Positions 1 to 9,761 are shown, counted from the stretch's first letter. The stretch is DNA of 45,580 nt from an uncultured Pelagibacteraceae bacterium (GCA_902538525.1 CACBFA010000006.1:1-45580), one strand, 5' to 3'. Translations and numbers: made by a program. Notes: generated from the sequence alone by a model not told the origin.

Positions 1-1845
1 AAAGATAATGATGGCTTCTGGAAAAAAGAAGGAAAAAGAATTAATTGGATAAGGCCATATACAAAAATTAAAGATGTTAAATATAGTAAATCGGATGTTA
101 AAATAAAATGGTTTTACGATGGTACTCTTAATGCATCGGTAAATTGTATTGATAGACACTTAAAGAAGAATAAAGATAAAACTGCGATTATATGGGTTGG
201 AGATGATCCAAAGGTTCAAAAGAAAATTTCTTATAAAGAATTACACAAAGAAGTTTCTAAAGCTGCAAATGGTCTTAAAGAATTGGGGGTTAAAAAAGGT
301 GATAGAGTAACAATTTATTTAACCATGATACCAGAACTTGCATATACAATGTTGGCGTGTGCAAGAATAGGAGCTGTGCATTCAATAATTTTTGGAGGAT
401 TTTCTCCCGATAGTATTTCTGGACGAATAAACGATTGCGAGTCTGATTATCTAATTACAGCTGATGAAGGTGTAAGAGGTGGAAAAATAATACCTCTGAA
501 ATCAATTGCTGATGAAGCTTTAGTAAATTGCCCAAATGTAAAAAAATGTGTTGTTGTTAAAAGAACAGGCAATAGAATAAATTGGGATGAACGAAGAGAT
601 ATTTGGTACCACGAGTTAACGAAAAAAGTTTCAAATAAATGTGAACCCGAAGAAATGAATGCAGAAGATCCTTTATTTATTTTGTATACTTCAGGATCAA
701 CAGGTAAACCAAAAGGTGTAATGCATACAACTGGTGGATATATGGTTTATGCATCTATGACCCATCAATATATATTCAATTATAAACCTAAAGATATTTA
801 TTGGTGTACTGCTGACATTGGTTGGGTAACTGGTCATAGCTATATTATTTATGGACCATTATCTAATGGAGCAACAACTATTATGTTTGAGGGAATTCCA
901 ACTTATCCAGATAGTTCAAGATGGTGGCAAATCGTTGATAAATATAAAGTGAATATTTTTTATACTGCTCCGACAGCAATAAGAGCTTTAATGAGAGAAG
1001 GTGATAAGCCTGTTAAAAAAACATCAAGAAAATCACTGAAATTACTAGGAACAGTAGGTGAACCAATCAATCCCGAAGCATGGGAGTGGTATTATAAAAC
1101 TGTCGGAGACTCTAATTGTCCGATTGTTGATACTTGGTGGCAAACTGAAACGGGTGGGATATTAATTAGTCCACAAACAGGTGCTATAAATTTAAAACCA
1201 GGTTCAGCAACTAAACCATTTTATGGAATTAAACCAGTAATAGTAAATAAAGATGGGAAAGTTTTGAAAGGAGAAGCTGAAGGTCGTTTGTGTATCGCGC
1301 AATCTTGGCCAGGGCAGATGCGAACAGTTTACGGTGATCATCAAAGATTTATTGATACTTATTTCTCTCAATTTGATGGTAAGTATTTTACAGGTGACGG
1401 GTGCAGGAGAGATAAAGATGGATATTACTGGATCACAGGAAGAGTTGATGATGTAATCATTGTTTCCGGACACAACCTTGGAACTGCTGAAATTGAAAGT
1501 GCGTTTGTTGCCCATCCAAAAGTAGCTGAAGCTGCTGTTGTTGGATATCCTCATGATATTAAAGGTAATGGTTTGTATTGTTATGTAACTTTAAATGTAG
1601 GAGAAAAATCGACTTTAGATTTAGAGAGAGATTTAAAACTTTGGGTTAGAAAACAAATTGGTCCGATAGCTACACCAGATTTAATACAATTTTCACCCGG
1701 ACTTCCAAAGACTAGATCAGGCAAGATTATGAGAAGAATTCTAAGAAAAATTGCAGCTAATGAACATGATCAATTGGGAGATACAACTACCTTGGCAGAT
1801 CCAAGTGTAGTAAAAAGTTTAGTTGAAAATAGAAAAAATACTTAA
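1..1845 (+). CDS. acs: Acetyl-CoA synthetase (AMP-forming), 5' end cut by window edge
   Basis: Converts acetate, ATP and CoA to acetyl-CoA through an acetyl-AMP intermediate. The frame is open from base 1, so the gene begins outside the window; the 614 visible codons against about 650 for the family suggest only the first 30-40 residues are missing. The P-loop-like A3 motif [11 protein letters not shown] is at about nt 685-717, the acetate-pocket motif WWQTETGG at 1135-1158, and the C-terminal motif [11 protein letters not shown] near 1705-1737, whose lysine (codon 1723) is the conserved adenylation and acetylation residue. The symporter pair downstream could supply acetate or a related carboxylate. 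The stop overlaps by 4 bases with the stop of the convergent gene. A TTG at 283 is in frame but is an internal leucine, not the start. Confidence 0.97.
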   Translation, partial: KDNDGFWKKEGKRINWIRPYTKIKDVKYSKSDVKIKWFYDGTLNASVNCIDRHLKKNKDKTAIIWVGDDPKVQKKISYKELHKEVSKAANGLKELGVKKGDRVTIYLTMIPELAYTMLACARIGAVHSIIFGGFSPDSISGRINDCESDYLITADEGVRGGKIIPLKSIADEALVNCPNVKKCVVVKRTGNRINWDERRDIWYHELTKKVSNKCEPEEMNAEDPLFILYTSGSTGKPKGVMHTTGGYMVYASMTHQYIFNYKPKDIYWCTADIGWVTGHSYIIYGPLSNGATTIMFEGIPTYPDSSRWWQIVDKYKVNIFYTAPTAIRALMREGDKPVKKTSRKSLKLLGTVGEPINPEAWEWYYKTVGDSNCPIVDTWWQTETGGILISPQTGAINLKPGSATKPFYGIKPVIVNKDGKVLKGEAEGRLCIAQSWPGQMRTVYGDHQRFIDTYFSQFDGKYFTGDGCRRDKDGYYWITGRVDDVIIVSGHNLGTAEIESAFVAHPKVAEAAVVGYPHDIKGNGLYCYVTLNVGEKSTLDLERDLKLWVRKQIGPIATPDLIQFSPGLPKTRSGKIMRRILRKIAANEHDQLGDTTTLADPSVVKSLVENRKNT

Positions 1846-2471
1846 AAATTTATTAATTCAATAAATTCTTTTTTAACATTATCCCATTTCAAGATCATAG
1901 AATTCAAAACTATTTTTTTGTCTAAAGATTTTAACTCTTCAGCTATTGGTGACCATTCATATAAAGACAAAGCACTAGTATTAAAAGGTAATGACTCATG
2001 GTACTCATTCCAATTAATTTTTTCATATCTTTCGAGAAAATTTTTTTTTGCGTTTTCATATGTTTCTTTTGGCATTTCATTCTTTTGAAGTTCATTATCT
2101 AAAATTTCAAAATAAATTTCATTTGCTTTTTCAGTATCATGTTGATTTCTGATATTTTTTAGAAAAGAGATTGTATAAAAAGTTAAATCCTGTAAAGCAG
2201 TTGAATAAATATTCCATTTAGCTTTGTTAATAGATCCTAAAAATATCTCATCTTCAAACATCAATACATATTTTGCTCCCATTCTTGTTTTAAGATATCC
2301 ATACAGAGTAACTTGGCTTACCCATGCAGATTTTTTTTGAATGAATTCTTTTAAATCAGAATAATTTTCGATTTTTTTTGTTTTTTTGAAATATTTTAAG
2401 AATGGAATGAAATATTCCTTTAAATACTCAAATTTCAAATCTTTGAGCTTTAATTTGTATTTAATGCCCAT
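1842..2471 (-). CDS. Conserved hypothetical protein next to acs
   Basis: A 209-residue protein, probably cytosolic or membrane-associated, with a basic N-terminus and no clear signal peptide or long membrane segment. I do not know its function. A short conserved-looking block near residues 54-66 ([12 protein letters not shown]) resembles an alphaproteobacterial family of unknown role that I recall lying beside acetyl-CoA synthetase or symporter genes; that recollection was not checked. It is convergent with acs (4-base overlap) and divergent from the symporter operon across a 111-base spacer. A tie to acetate metabolism is suggested only by position. Confidence 0.8.
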   Translation of the reverse strand: MGIKYKLKLKDLKFEYLKEYFIPFLKYFKKTKKIENYSDLKEFIQKKSAWVSQVTLYGYLKTRMGAKYVLMFEDEIFLGSINKAKWNIYSTALQDLTFYTISFLKNIRNQHDTEKANEIYFEILDNELQKNEMPKETYENAKKNFLERYEKINWNEYHESLPFNTSALSLYEWSPIAEELKSLDKKIVLNSMILKWDNVKKEFIELINF

Positions 2472-2582
2472 TTAGAACCAATATTACTACTTTTACTATA
2501 AATATATGCCATTTTTTACCCTTTAATTATCACATTAAATGAGTATGAATTATATCTTTAACCTATAGGGAGGATTAAAATA

Positions 2583-2840
2583 ATGTCAAACAAAGAAAAG
2601 CACTGGGAAAAAACCAAAGGATTAATGATAATTACATTAATTATTTGGTTTGTTTTCGGTTATCTGATCTTCATGTTTGGTTCTGACCTAAACACTTCAA
2701 GTTTTATGGGATATCCATTAGCGTATTACATGTGTGCGCAAGGTTCCATCATTGCATTTGTGGTCCTTATTTTTTGGTTTGCAAATAGACAGGAAAAAAT
2801 CGATGAAGAGTTTGGTTTTACCGAAAAGGAGGATGATTAA
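2583..2840 (+). CDS. DUF4212 small subunit of sodium/solute symporter
   Basis: An 85-residue membrane protein with two hydrophobic helices (about residues 13-33 and 47-67) and an acidic C-terminal tail. It matches the DUF4212 family, which is found immediately before VC_2705-type sodium:solute symporters and is thought to be their accessory subunit. A strong Shine-Dalgarno (GGGAGG, 2568-2573) precedes the ATG by 9 bases, unusual strength for this AT-rich window and consistent with high expression. The stop and the next start share one base (TAATG, 2838-2842), so translational coupling with the large subunit is likely. The 111-base spacer upstream should hold the promoter, but I could not pick one with confidence. 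Confidence 0.88.
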   Translation: MSNKEKHWEKTKGLMIITLIIWFVFGYLIFMFGSDLNTSSFMGYPLAYYMCAQGSIIAFVVLIFWFANRQEKIDEEFGFTEKEDD

Positions 2841-4678
2841 TGTTTAAAGGCAATTTTATTGACAACCTACCAAAAATTTACGGAACATATACTGGGGGCT
2901 TCATTGTATTCATCATATTGATGGCGATAGCGGAGCAAGCAGGTATGACTGCTAAAACAATTGGTATTTTGTTTGTCGCCTTTACAGTTTGTATATATGC
3001 CTTGATTGGGTATTTATCTAGAACTGTTCAGGTCGATGCTTATTATGTTGCTGGAAGACAGGTGCCAACAGTATTTAACGGAATGGCAACTGCAGCTGAC
3101 TGGATGTCGGGTGCATCATTCGTTGCAATGGCTGGTGGTATTTATTTTGGTGGTTATACTTATATGGCTTTCTTGGTCGGTTGGACTGGGGGATACGTTT
3201 TAGTATCATCACTTTTAGCACCATACTTAAGAAAATTTGGATGTTATACTGTGCCAGATTTCATTGGAACAAGATACGGCGGAAACTTTGCAAGGTTCTG
3301 CGCTGTAGTTGTTTTAACATTGGCATCTTTCACGTATGTAACAGCTCAAATTAACGCAACAGGAACAATTGCATCAAGAGCACTAAGTATTCCATTTGAA
3401 TTAGGAGTTTGGGTTGGGCTAGTAAGTATTTTACTTTGCTCAATGCTAGGCGGAATGAGAGCGGTAACTTGGACACAGGTTGCACAATACATAGTATTGA
3501 TTATTGCTTATCTAATCCCAGTATTCTGGATTAGTAACAAATCTGGATTTGGTTTCTTTCCACACTTTATGTTAGGTGAGGAAGTGGCTAGATTAGGTGA
3601 TCTTGAAGCTCAATTTGGACTAGTCAAAAATGCTGCTGCAGACGTCAAAGCTGCAGGTGTACCAGGTGGTCTAAAATCTATCGCTGTATCACACGCAGGT
3701 GTGCCAGAAGGTGGAATGGCTGCATGGAAGTTTATTTCATTAGCACTATGTATGATGGTAGGAACAGCTTCTTTACCACATATTTTAATGAGATACTTCA
3801 CTACTCCAAGCGTTAAAGCTGCAAGAAAATCAGTGGCATGGTCACTATTCTTTATTGCATTGCTTTATACTTCAGCGCCAATGCTTGCAACATTATCCAA
3901 AATCTCACTAATAGATCCAAACTTACCGACAGGTATTATTGGAAAACCAATTGCTGAAATTATGCAAATTGAGTGGGTAAATGCTTGGATTAATGTAAAA
4001 CAAGCATTCATAGCAGACTTTAACGGAGATGGTATTCTTCAGTTAAATGAATGGTTTATGAGAGGTGACGTAGTTGTACTAGCAACTCCTGAGGTTGCTG
4101 GATTACCATACGTAATCTCTGGACTAGTTGCTGCAGGAGGAATGGCTGCTGCGATGTCAACTGCTGATGGTCTAATTCTTGCTATCGCAAACGCTTTATC
4201 ACATGATATCTATTACAAAATCATTGATCCAAAAGCGGATGTAAGAAAAAGATTATTAGTTGCTAGAGCACTTCTAATAGTTATTGGTGCTGCCGGAGCA
4301 TACATTGCATCGATGAGGATCACTAGTATCCTTGGTGCTGTAGCTTGGGCGTTTGACTTTGCAATGTCAGGATTGTTCTTCCCATTAATACTTGGTGTAT
4401 GGTGGAAGAGAGCAACAAGACAAGGAGCAATAGCAGGTATGATAGCGGGTCTTGCATCAGGAACAGCTTATCTAATTTATGTGTATCCTAAGTTTATGGG
4501 TAATGCACCTTGGTTAGGTATTGACCATTTACGTTTCGGTATAATCGGAGCGTCGGTCTGCTTAGTTGTAATGGTTGTAGTAAGTTTAATGACTGAAGAA
4601 CCAGATAAAGCTACACAGCAAATGGTAGACGAAGTTCGTGTTCCGTCAGGTAAGACAATACTTGGTAAGCAACACTAA
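2840..4678 (+). CDS. Sodium:solute symporter, VC_2705/ActP-like
   Basis: A 612-residue inner-membrane carrier of the sodium:solute symporter family (SSF) with about 13 hydrophobic segments. Family hallmarks include VDAYYVAGRQVP near residue 64 followed by GMATAADWMSGASF, and the late block GLVAAGGMAAAMSTADGLIL. It is probably a sodium-driven carboxylate or acetate importer; position next to acs favours acetate, but substrate cannot be read from sequence. Residues 393-404 (DFNGDGILQLNE) form a textbook EF-hand calcium loop in a hydrophilic insert before the last helices. A Shine-Dalgarno (AAGGAGG) lies inside the end of the upstream DUF4212 gene. A strong terminator follows 12 bases after the stop. 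Confidence 0.92.
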   Translation: MFKGNFIDNLPKIYGTYTGGFIVFIILMAIAEQAGMTAKTIGILFVAFTVCIYALIGYLSRTVQVDAYYVAGRQVPTVFNGMATAADWMSGASFVAMAGGIYFGGYTYMAFLVGWTGGYVLVSSLLAPYLRKFGCYTVPDFIGTRYGGNFARFCAVVVLTLASFTYVTAQINATGTIASRALSIPFELGVWVGLVSILLCSMLGGMRAVTWTQVAQYIVLIIAYLIPVFWISNKSGFGFFPHFMLGEEVARLGDLEAQFGLVKNAAADVKAAGVPGGLKSIAVSHAGVPEGGMAAWKFISLALCMMVGTASLPHILMRYFTTPSVKAARKSVAWSLFFIALLYTSAPMLATLSKISLIDPNLPTGIIGKPIAEIMQIEWVNAWINVKQAFIADFNGDGILQLNEWFMRGDVVVLATPEVAGLPYVISGLVAAGGMAAAMSTADGLILAIANALSHDIYYKIIDPKADVRKRLLVARALLIVIGAAGAYIASMRITSILGAVAWAFDFAMSGLFFPLILGVWWKRATRQGAIAGMIAGLASGTAYLIYVYPKFMGNAPWLGIDHLRFGIIGASVCLVVMVVVSLMTEEPDKATQQMVDEVRVPSGKTILGKQH

Positions 4679-4690
4679 ATTAAACTTTTT

Positions 4691-4717
4691 GGGGGCGGAT
4701 ACCGCCCCCATTTTTTT
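4691..4717 (+). terminator. Rho-independent terminator of the symporter operon
   Basis: An 8-bp perfect GC-only stem (GGGGGCGG at 4691-4698, CCGCCCCC at 4702-4709) with a 3-base ATA loop, followed by A and seven T residues. It is the most GC-rich short stretch in the window and the clearest terminator here. It closes the DUF4212/symporter transcript; the next gene starts 8 bases after the T tract. Confidence 0.95.
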
Positions 4718-4724
4718 CAGATAA

Positions 4725-5060
4725 ATGCCTTTATATATTTTAGTAATAGACTACATTTTAGGTATCATTATGTGGACTTTAATTGGGAGATCTGCAATGA
4801 ATATTTTTCAAAAAGAAGATTCTGAATTCTTTTTTATGAAAGTATTTGTGAAATACACAAATCCAATTATTAAAATTTTTAAATTCATAACTCCTAGTTT
4901 CATTATAGGACCCTTAGTTCCACTTTATGTGGCGTGGTTTTTTTATATGTTTAGATTTTATTTAATGCCTTATTTAATGGGTTATTCAGTAATGGGAATG
5001 TTGTCGTTTCCATTAGAAAGTGAAATAGCGGCAGAAATTTATAAAATATTTGGTAAATAA
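4725..5060 (+). CDS. Small membrane protein, possibly YggT-like
   Basis: A 111-residue, very hydrophobic protein with probably three membrane segments (near residues 4-24, 55-75 and 77-95). The layout of a first helix, then a charged stretch, then NPIIKIFKFITPSFI before more helices, resembles the YggT family (pattern 'dPll.piR..iP'), but similarity is weak. No catalytic motif is visible and function is unknown. It is separated from the preceding operon by the terminator and from rpe by 47 bases of AT-rich DNA in which I see no clear signal. Confidence 0.7.
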   Translation: MPLYILVIDYILGIIMWTLIGRSAMNIFQKEDSEFFFMKVFVKYTNPIIKIFKFITPSFIIGPLVPLYVAWFFYMFRFYLMPYLMGYSVMGMLSFPLESEIAAEIYKIFGK

Positions 5061-5107
5061 TAATTCAAATATATTTAAAAATTGATAGTACTAGTTTTTA
5101 TTTATTA

Positions 5108-5767
5108 ATGAAAAATATACAAATTTCGCCTTCAATACTCTCAGCAGATTTTAGCCAATTAGGCAAGGAAATTAAAAGATTAGAAGATGGTGGTGCAGAT
5201 TTAATTCACGTTGATGTAATGGATGGACATTTTGTTCCCAATATAACAATAGGGCCCCCAGTGATAAAAACATTAAGAAATTATACCAAATTACCTTTTG
5301 ATGTACATTTAATGATCTCACCAGTACATAAATATATTAAAAATTTTGCTGAAGCAGGATCTGATATAATAACAATTCACCCAGAAGCAACAGATAATTT
5401 GATTGATTCAATTCATTTGATAAAGCAATTAAAGAAAAAAGTAGGTATATCTTTAAATCCAAATACAGAAATAGATATCATAAAAAAAATTTTAAAAGAT
5501 ATTGATTTAGTTTTAATAATGAGCGTTTACCCAGGCTTTGGCGGTCAAAAATTTATGCCAGAAGTTATTGAAAAAATTAAAACTCTACATCAAATAAAAA
5601 AAAATAATAATTTCAAATTTGATATTGAAGTAGATGGAGGAATAAACTTTTCTAATTCAAAAGAGGTTATATCAGCAGGAGCAAATATATTGGTTTCTGG
5701 AACAACAATATTCAAAGAAAATAATGGAAATATAAAAAAAAATATAGAAACTCTAAGATCAATGTAA
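5108..5767 (+). CDS. rpe: Ribulose-phosphate 3-epimerase
   Basis: Interconverts ribulose 5-phosphate and xylulose 5-phosphate in the pentose phosphate pathway. The 219-residue TIM barrel has family-typical length. Motifs in order: SPSILSADFSQLG at the N-terminus, HVDVMDGHFVPN (metal-binding His and catalytic Asp), VHLMI, MSVYPGFGGQKF, and EVDGGIN with the second catalytic Asp. One base separates its stop from the heparinase-like gene, so rpe, the heparinase-like gene and purH appear to be one transcript. Confidence 0.97.
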   Translation: MKNIQISPSILSADFSQLGKEIKRLEDGGADLIHVDVMDGHFVPNITIGPPVIKTLRNYTKLPFDVHLMISPVHKYIKNFAEAGSDIITIHPEATDNLIDSIHLIKQLKKKVGISLNPNTEIDIIKKILKDIDLVLIMSVYPGFGGQKFMPEVIEKIKTLHQIKKNNNFKFDIEVDGGINFSNSKEVISAGANILVSGTTIFKENNGNIKKNIETLRSM

Positions 5768-5768
5768 G

Positions 5769-7394
5769 ATGCTTTTAAAAAATTCTTTAATTTCAATAAA
5801 TGAATTTTTTTACTCATCTAAATCTCAAATAAGGAAATTATACTTAAAATCGAGTTTTTATAATAAGAAAATTTCAAAAATTGAAATAAGCAAAATTACC
5901 TATAGACCAAGTCTAAGTATTTTAAGCTGCTTGGTTAAATATGATAAAAAAAAAATTAAAATTGAAGAATTAGATAAAGATAATATTTGGGAAAGTGAAT
6001 TATTAAGTGGCAATAACCTCTATAAACTAAATAATTTTTATTGGTTATTTAGTATAGATTTAAAATCTTCGTCAAGTATTGCACAATCTATAATTATTAA
6101 ATGGATTGAAAAAAACGAAAGTTATGACTCATTAACATGGCAGATTGATATTTTATCAAAGAGAATAATATCTTGGATTGCAAACTCTAAATTATCTTAT
6201 GATGAAAGTGATACTAAATATAAAAATAAATTTAATTTTTCTATAAACAAACAAATTAATCATTTAATAAATGAAATAAGCAAATCTCAATCTGTTAATG
6301 ATAAATTATTAGGCTGTACCGCAATAATAATCACAGGATTATCATACGAAAATGAAAAAATTTTAAATTTTGGATTAGAATTACTTAGAAAGATTATTAT
6401 TAATTCTTTTGACGATGAGTATTTTCCAAAAACAAGAAGCATTAGGCAATTAAATTTCTATTTAAAATATTTTGTTCTTGTTAGAGAATTATTAAAGGAA
6501 TCTTTTAATGATATACCTGAGTACCTTGATGAAATAATTTTCTATCTAGGAAAATCTTATTCAGTTTTTTCTAAAATCGAACGAAGTTTACTATTTAATG
6601 GTAATCATCAAAATGATTTAAAGGAATTTAATAAATATCTTTCACTTTATAAATATAAGTTCGAAAATTCAAATAACGAAGTAGGAGGATATGCTATTTT
6701 GAAAAACAAAAGTTGTATTCTTGCAATGGATATTGGAAATTCACCCCAAAAAACATTTTCGTATAACTATCAAAGTGGAGCTCTTTCATTTGAATTCTTC
6801 TACAAAGATAAAAAACTTATTTCCAATTCAGGTTACTTTCAGGATTATAAAAATAAATTAAATCTAATTTCAAAATCTACTGCTGCTCATTCAGCACTTA
6901 TAATTGATAATCATTCAAGTTGTTCATTTAGAAACAATGGAAACCTTAAAACATTAGAAAATGGTTTGAAAGTTAGTGATAAAAATATTGTTAATGAAAA
7001 AAACTATTGGTTAATCAAAGCATCTCATAATGGCTTTTTAAAAAAATTTGGAATTTTATATGAAAGATCTTTAGAATATTTCGTTGAAAAAAATAAATTG
7101 ATAGGGACCGATAAAATAATATCAAAAAACAAGTTGAAACCAAGGAAATATGACATCAGATTTCATATGGAGCCAGGTGTTAAGTTAACAAAAACCCTTG
7201 ATAACAAAACTATATTAATTGAAATTGAAAATTCTGGATGGAAATTTTCAACTAATTGCGAGATTATAAATATTGAATCGGGTATATATTTCGGTAATAA
7301 AAATTTAACAAGTGAAAACCAAAATATATGTTTATCAGGTAAAATAAAGGATATAACTCAGGAAATTAAATGGGTATTCGAAAAAATACAATAA
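5769..7394 (+). CDS. Heparinase II/III-like protein
   Basis: A 541-residue protein with an alpha-helical N-terminal half and a beta-rich C-terminal half typical of heparinase II/III-like proteins. The C-terminal half shows the family pattern GGYAILKNKSC, then YNYQSGALSFEFFY, then KSTAAHSALIIDN with the conserved AHS. No signal peptide is evident, so the export needed for a true polysaccharide lyase is not shown. Homologues sit beside purH in many alphaproteobacteria and their substrate is unclear. Its 3' end overlaps purH by 25 bases in another frame. Confidence 0.85.
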   Translation: MLLKNSLISINEFFYSSKSQIRKLYLKSSFYNKKISKIEISKITYRPSLSILSCLVKYDKKKIKIEELDKDNIWESELLSGNNLYKLNNFYWLFSIDLKSSSSIAQSIIIKWIEKNESYDSLTWQIDILSKRIISWIANSKLSYDESDTKYKNKFNFSINKQINHLINEISKSQSVNDKLLGCTAIIITGLSYENEKILNFGLELLRKIIINSFDDEYFPKTRSIRQLNFYLKYFVLVRELLKESFNDIPEYLDEIIFYLGKSYSVFSKIERSLLFNGNHQNDLKEFNKYLSLYKYKFENSNNEVGGYAILKNKSCILAMDIGNSPQKTFSYNYQSGALSFEFFYKDKKLISNSGYFQDYKNKLNLISKSTAAHSALIIDNHSSCSFRNNGNLKTLENGLKVSDKNIVNEKNYWLIKASHNGFLKKFGILYERSLEYFVEKNKLIGTDKIISKNKLKPRKYDIRFHMEPGVKLTKTLDNKTILIEIENSGWKFSTNCEIINIESGIYFGNKNLTSENQNICLSGKIKDITQEIKWVFEKIQ

Positions 7395-8929
7395 AAATCA
7401 AGACTGCTCTAATTTCATTGTCGGATAAATCCAGTTTAAGGCCATTATTAAATTTACTAAAAAAATATAAAATTAAAATAATAAGCTCGGGTGGCACATA
7501 CAAAAAAATTAAAAGTATGGGTTTTAATTGCTTAGAATTATCAAAATTTACAAATTCAAAAGAGTTGCTAGATGGAAGAGTAAAAACATTACATCCAAAA
7601 ATTCATTCTGGAATTTTGAATGTTAGGCATAATAAAAAGCATCAAAAAGAAATGAAAATTAACAATTATGAAAACATAGATTTAGTTGTTATAAATTTTT
7701 ATCCATTTGAAAAAGTTTTATTAAGTAATTCTGGTCACAAAAATATAATTGAAAATATAGATATTGGAGGACCAACAATGGTTAGATCAGCTGCAAAAAA
7801 TTATAATGATGTGGTGATCCTAAGTAACATAAAACAGTATGAAGATTTAATTTTAGAATTAAATCAAAATAAAGGGTCAACAAATTTAAAATTTAGAAAA
7901 AAATTAGCAGAGGAAGCATTTATGGAAACCGCATACTATGAATCAAAAATTTTTAATTATTTCAATCAAAAGTCTGAAAACCTTTTTCCAGTTAAAAATA
8001 TTTTCTCTGGGAAATTAGTTGAGAAAACGAGGTATGGGGAAAATCCTCATCAAAAAGCAGCAATATATGCACAAAATAATAATCATGAAGTTATTCAAAT
8101 AAGTGGAAAACAACTTAGCTATAACAATTATAACGATCTTTATTCAGCTTTAAGTATATTGAAAACTTTACCAAAAAATAAGGGTGTAGCTATAGTTAAG
8201 CATGCTAATCCATGCGGAGTTTCGATTAATCCAAACAGAATCAAATCTTTCAAAGAGGCTTTAGAAAGTGACCCGATAAGTGCATATGGTGGGATTGTAT
8301 CATGTAATTTTAAATTAAATATTAGTTTAGCTGAAGAAATTAATAAAATATTTTTTGAGGTTATAGTTGCAAATGGGTTTGATAAAAAATCGGTAAAACT
8401 TTTAAAAAAGAAGAAAAATCTAAGATTAATTGATTCGAGTAAAATTGAAAAAAATTTTAAATTTAATTTCCTAAGTAAATTTAGTTCAATTTTAGTTCAA
8501 GATCCAGATACTTTGAATTTTTCTAAAAAAGATTTTAAAATTGTATCAAAGTTAAAACCTTCGAATAAAACTTTAGACAAACTTATTTTTGCGTTTAATA
8601 TCTGCAGAAGTGTAAAATCAAATGCAATAGTTATTACAAAAAATTACAAAACAATAGGCATAGGTTCCGGTCAACCCAGTAGACTTGATAGTTGCGAAAT
8701 AGCTATTGATAAAATGAAAAAATTTCACAAAATCAAAGAGGAAGATGAAATTATAGCAGCATCAGATGCATTTTTTCCATTCGTAGATGGTATAGAAAAA
8801 TTAGTGCAAGCAGGAATTTCAGCGGTCATTCAACCCTCGGGTTCAAAAAATGATAAAGAAATTATTAAATTTGCTAATCGAACAAATACTATTTTAGTGT
8901 TTTCCAAAACAAGACACTTTAATCACTAA
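7370..8929 (+). CDS. purH: Bifunctional AICAR transformylase / IMP cyclohydrolase
   Basis: Catalyses the last two steps of IMP synthesis. The N-terminal cyclohydrolase (MGS-like) domain shows ISSGGTYKKI and LLDGRVKTLHPKIHSGIL; the transformylase domain shows VKHANPCGVS (Lys-His pair), AYGGIVSCN, GIGSGQPSRLDS and the terminal ASDAFFPFVDG block with IQPSGS. Length 519 is normal. The ATG at 7370 lies 25 bases inside the upstream gene; no later plausible start would keep the first strand (KTALISLSDKS), so this overlap is accepted. It meets the pterin dehydratase gene tail to tail with no intervening base. Confidence 0.97.
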   Translation: MGIRKNTIKIKTALISLSDKSSLRPLLNLLKKYKIKIISSGGTYKKIKSMGFNCLELSKFTNSKELLDGRVKTLHPKIHSGILNVRHNKKHQKEMKINNYENIDLVVINFYPFEKVLLSNSGHKNIIENIDIGGPTMVRSAAKNYNDVVILSNIKQYEDLILELNQNKGSTNLKFRKKLAEEAFMETAYYESKIFNYFNQKSENLFPVKNIFSGKLVEKTRYGENPHQKAAIYAQNNNHEVIQISGKQLSYNNYNDLYSALSILKTLPKNKGVAIVKHANPCGVSINPNRIKSFKEALESDPISAYGGIVSCNFKLNISLAEEINKIFFEVIVANGFDKKSVKLLKKKKNLRLIDSSKIEKNFKFNFLSKFSSILVQDPDTLNFSKKDFKIVSKLKPSNKTLDKLIFAFNICRSVKSNAIVITKNYKTIGIGSGQPSRLDSCEIAIDKMKKFHKIKEEDEIIAASDAFFPFVDGIEKLVQAGISAVIQPSGSKNDKEIIKFANRTNTILVFSKTRHFNH

Positions 8930-9268
8930 TCACTTTATCTTATCTATCTTGGCAGCTAAAATGAAATCACTCTCAGCAAGACCTTTAATTGCATGAGTAA
9001 ATATTTTAATTCTAGCATAGCCCCATCCAAACCATAAATCTGGATGATGTCCTTCCGTTTCGGCAATTTCACCAACCTTATTTACAAATTCTTGACTTTG
9101 TAAAAAATCATCAAATTTAAAATTTTTTATTAAATGAAATCCATCGATTTTATCTTCAATGACTTCCCAGCCATCAACTTGTTTTAGATACTTATGAATT
9201 TCTTCTGTGTTAAATGGAGGGATGTTACCTTCACAAGGTATACATTTTTTACTTGCTAAATCACTCAT
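8930..9268 (-). CDS. phhB: Pterin-4a-carbinolamine dehydratase
   Basis: A 112-residue protein of the PCD/DCoH family that dehydrates 4a-hydroxytetrahydrobiopterin to recycle the pterin cofactor of aromatic amino acid hydroxylases. The signature EGHHPDLWFGWGYARIKIFTHAIKGL carries the catalytic histidines. The N-terminus has an extra CxxC pair (KKCIPCEG), common in bacterial members. No partner phenylalanine hydroxylase is in the window. The tRNA-Gly gene lies 16 bases upstream on the same strand. Confidence 0.93.
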   Translation of the reverse strand: MSDLASKKCIPCEGNIPPFNTEEIHKYLKQVDGWEVIEDKIDGFHLIKNFKFDDFLQSQEFVNKVGEIAETEGHHPDLWFGWGYARIKIFTHAIKGLAESDFILAAKIDKIK

Positions 9269-9284
9269 AATTTAATCCCCATAA

Positions 9285-9359
9285 TGGAGCGGGCAATGGG
9301 ACTTGAACCCACGACCTTCTCGTTGGCAACGAGACGCTCTACCACTGAGCTATGCCCGC
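9285..9359 (-). tRNA. tRNA-Gly (anticodon GCC)
   Basis: Read on the minus strand from 9359 to 9285 the sequence folds as a full cloverleaf. The acceptor stem is GCGGGCA/TGCCCGC, the D arm contains AGCTCAGTGGTAGAGC, the anticodon stem is TCTCG/CGAGA around the loop TTGCCAA (anticodon GCC), the T arm contains GGTTCAAGTCC, and the discriminator base is T. The CCA end is encoded (9285-9287). There is no intron. Confidence 0.97.
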
Positions 9360-9377
9360 TTGTATTAATATTAATAA

Positions 9378-9405
9378 ATTATGCCTTATTTTTTTGTTTT
9401 CACAA
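9378..9405 (-). promoter_or_regulatory. Candidate sigma-70 promoter of tRNA-Gly
   Basis: On the minus strand TTGTGA (9405-9400) and CATAAT (9383-9378) are separated by 16 bases and lie about 19 bases upstream of the mature tRNA 5' end. The spacing and hexamers fit a housekeeping promoter, but in DNA this AT-rich chance matches are common. Confidence 0.45.
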
Positions 9406-9437
9406 GTAAAAATAAGTATTATTCACTAAATTTTTGA

Positions 9438-9761
9438 TTATTTAAACTCTGGATTACAATCTTTAATATTTCTCTCAAATAAAATTTTTTTTATAGGTTT
9501 CTTTATTTCATAACTTTCATAAACTAGTTTAAAGCACAATTCTCTTGTGCTCAGATTATTAAAATTAAGATATACCTCATCTAAATAACTATGAAGTTCT
9601 GGATTTTTTTTATATTTTTTAAAAAAGAAATTTGATCCTTTTTTTCCAAACTTTAACTTATTGTCAATTTTACTTACAAAAAATTGTGATGAAAATATTA
9701 CAATAAATAATGAAATATAAAATATTATAAATATGCTATTTTTTTTTAGATTTTTTTTCAT
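9438..9761 (-). CDS. Small single-helix membrane protein downstream of O-antigen ligase-like gene
   Basis: A 107-residue protein with a lysine-rich N-terminus, one membrane helix (about residues 10-28) and a basic soluble tail with two cysteines (in RELCFKL and KDCNPEF). It is predicted to be anchored with the tail outside. I do not recognise a family. Its start lies 26 bases inside the O-antigen ligase-like gene, so the two are co-transcribed and a shared role in surface glycan assembly is possible but only positional. Confidence 0.65.
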   Translation of the reverse strand: MKKNLKKNSIFIIFYISLFIVIFSSQFFVSKIDNKLKFGKKGSNFFFKKYKKNPELHSYLDEVYLNFNNLSTRELCFKLVYESYEIKKPIKKILFERNIKDCNPEFK

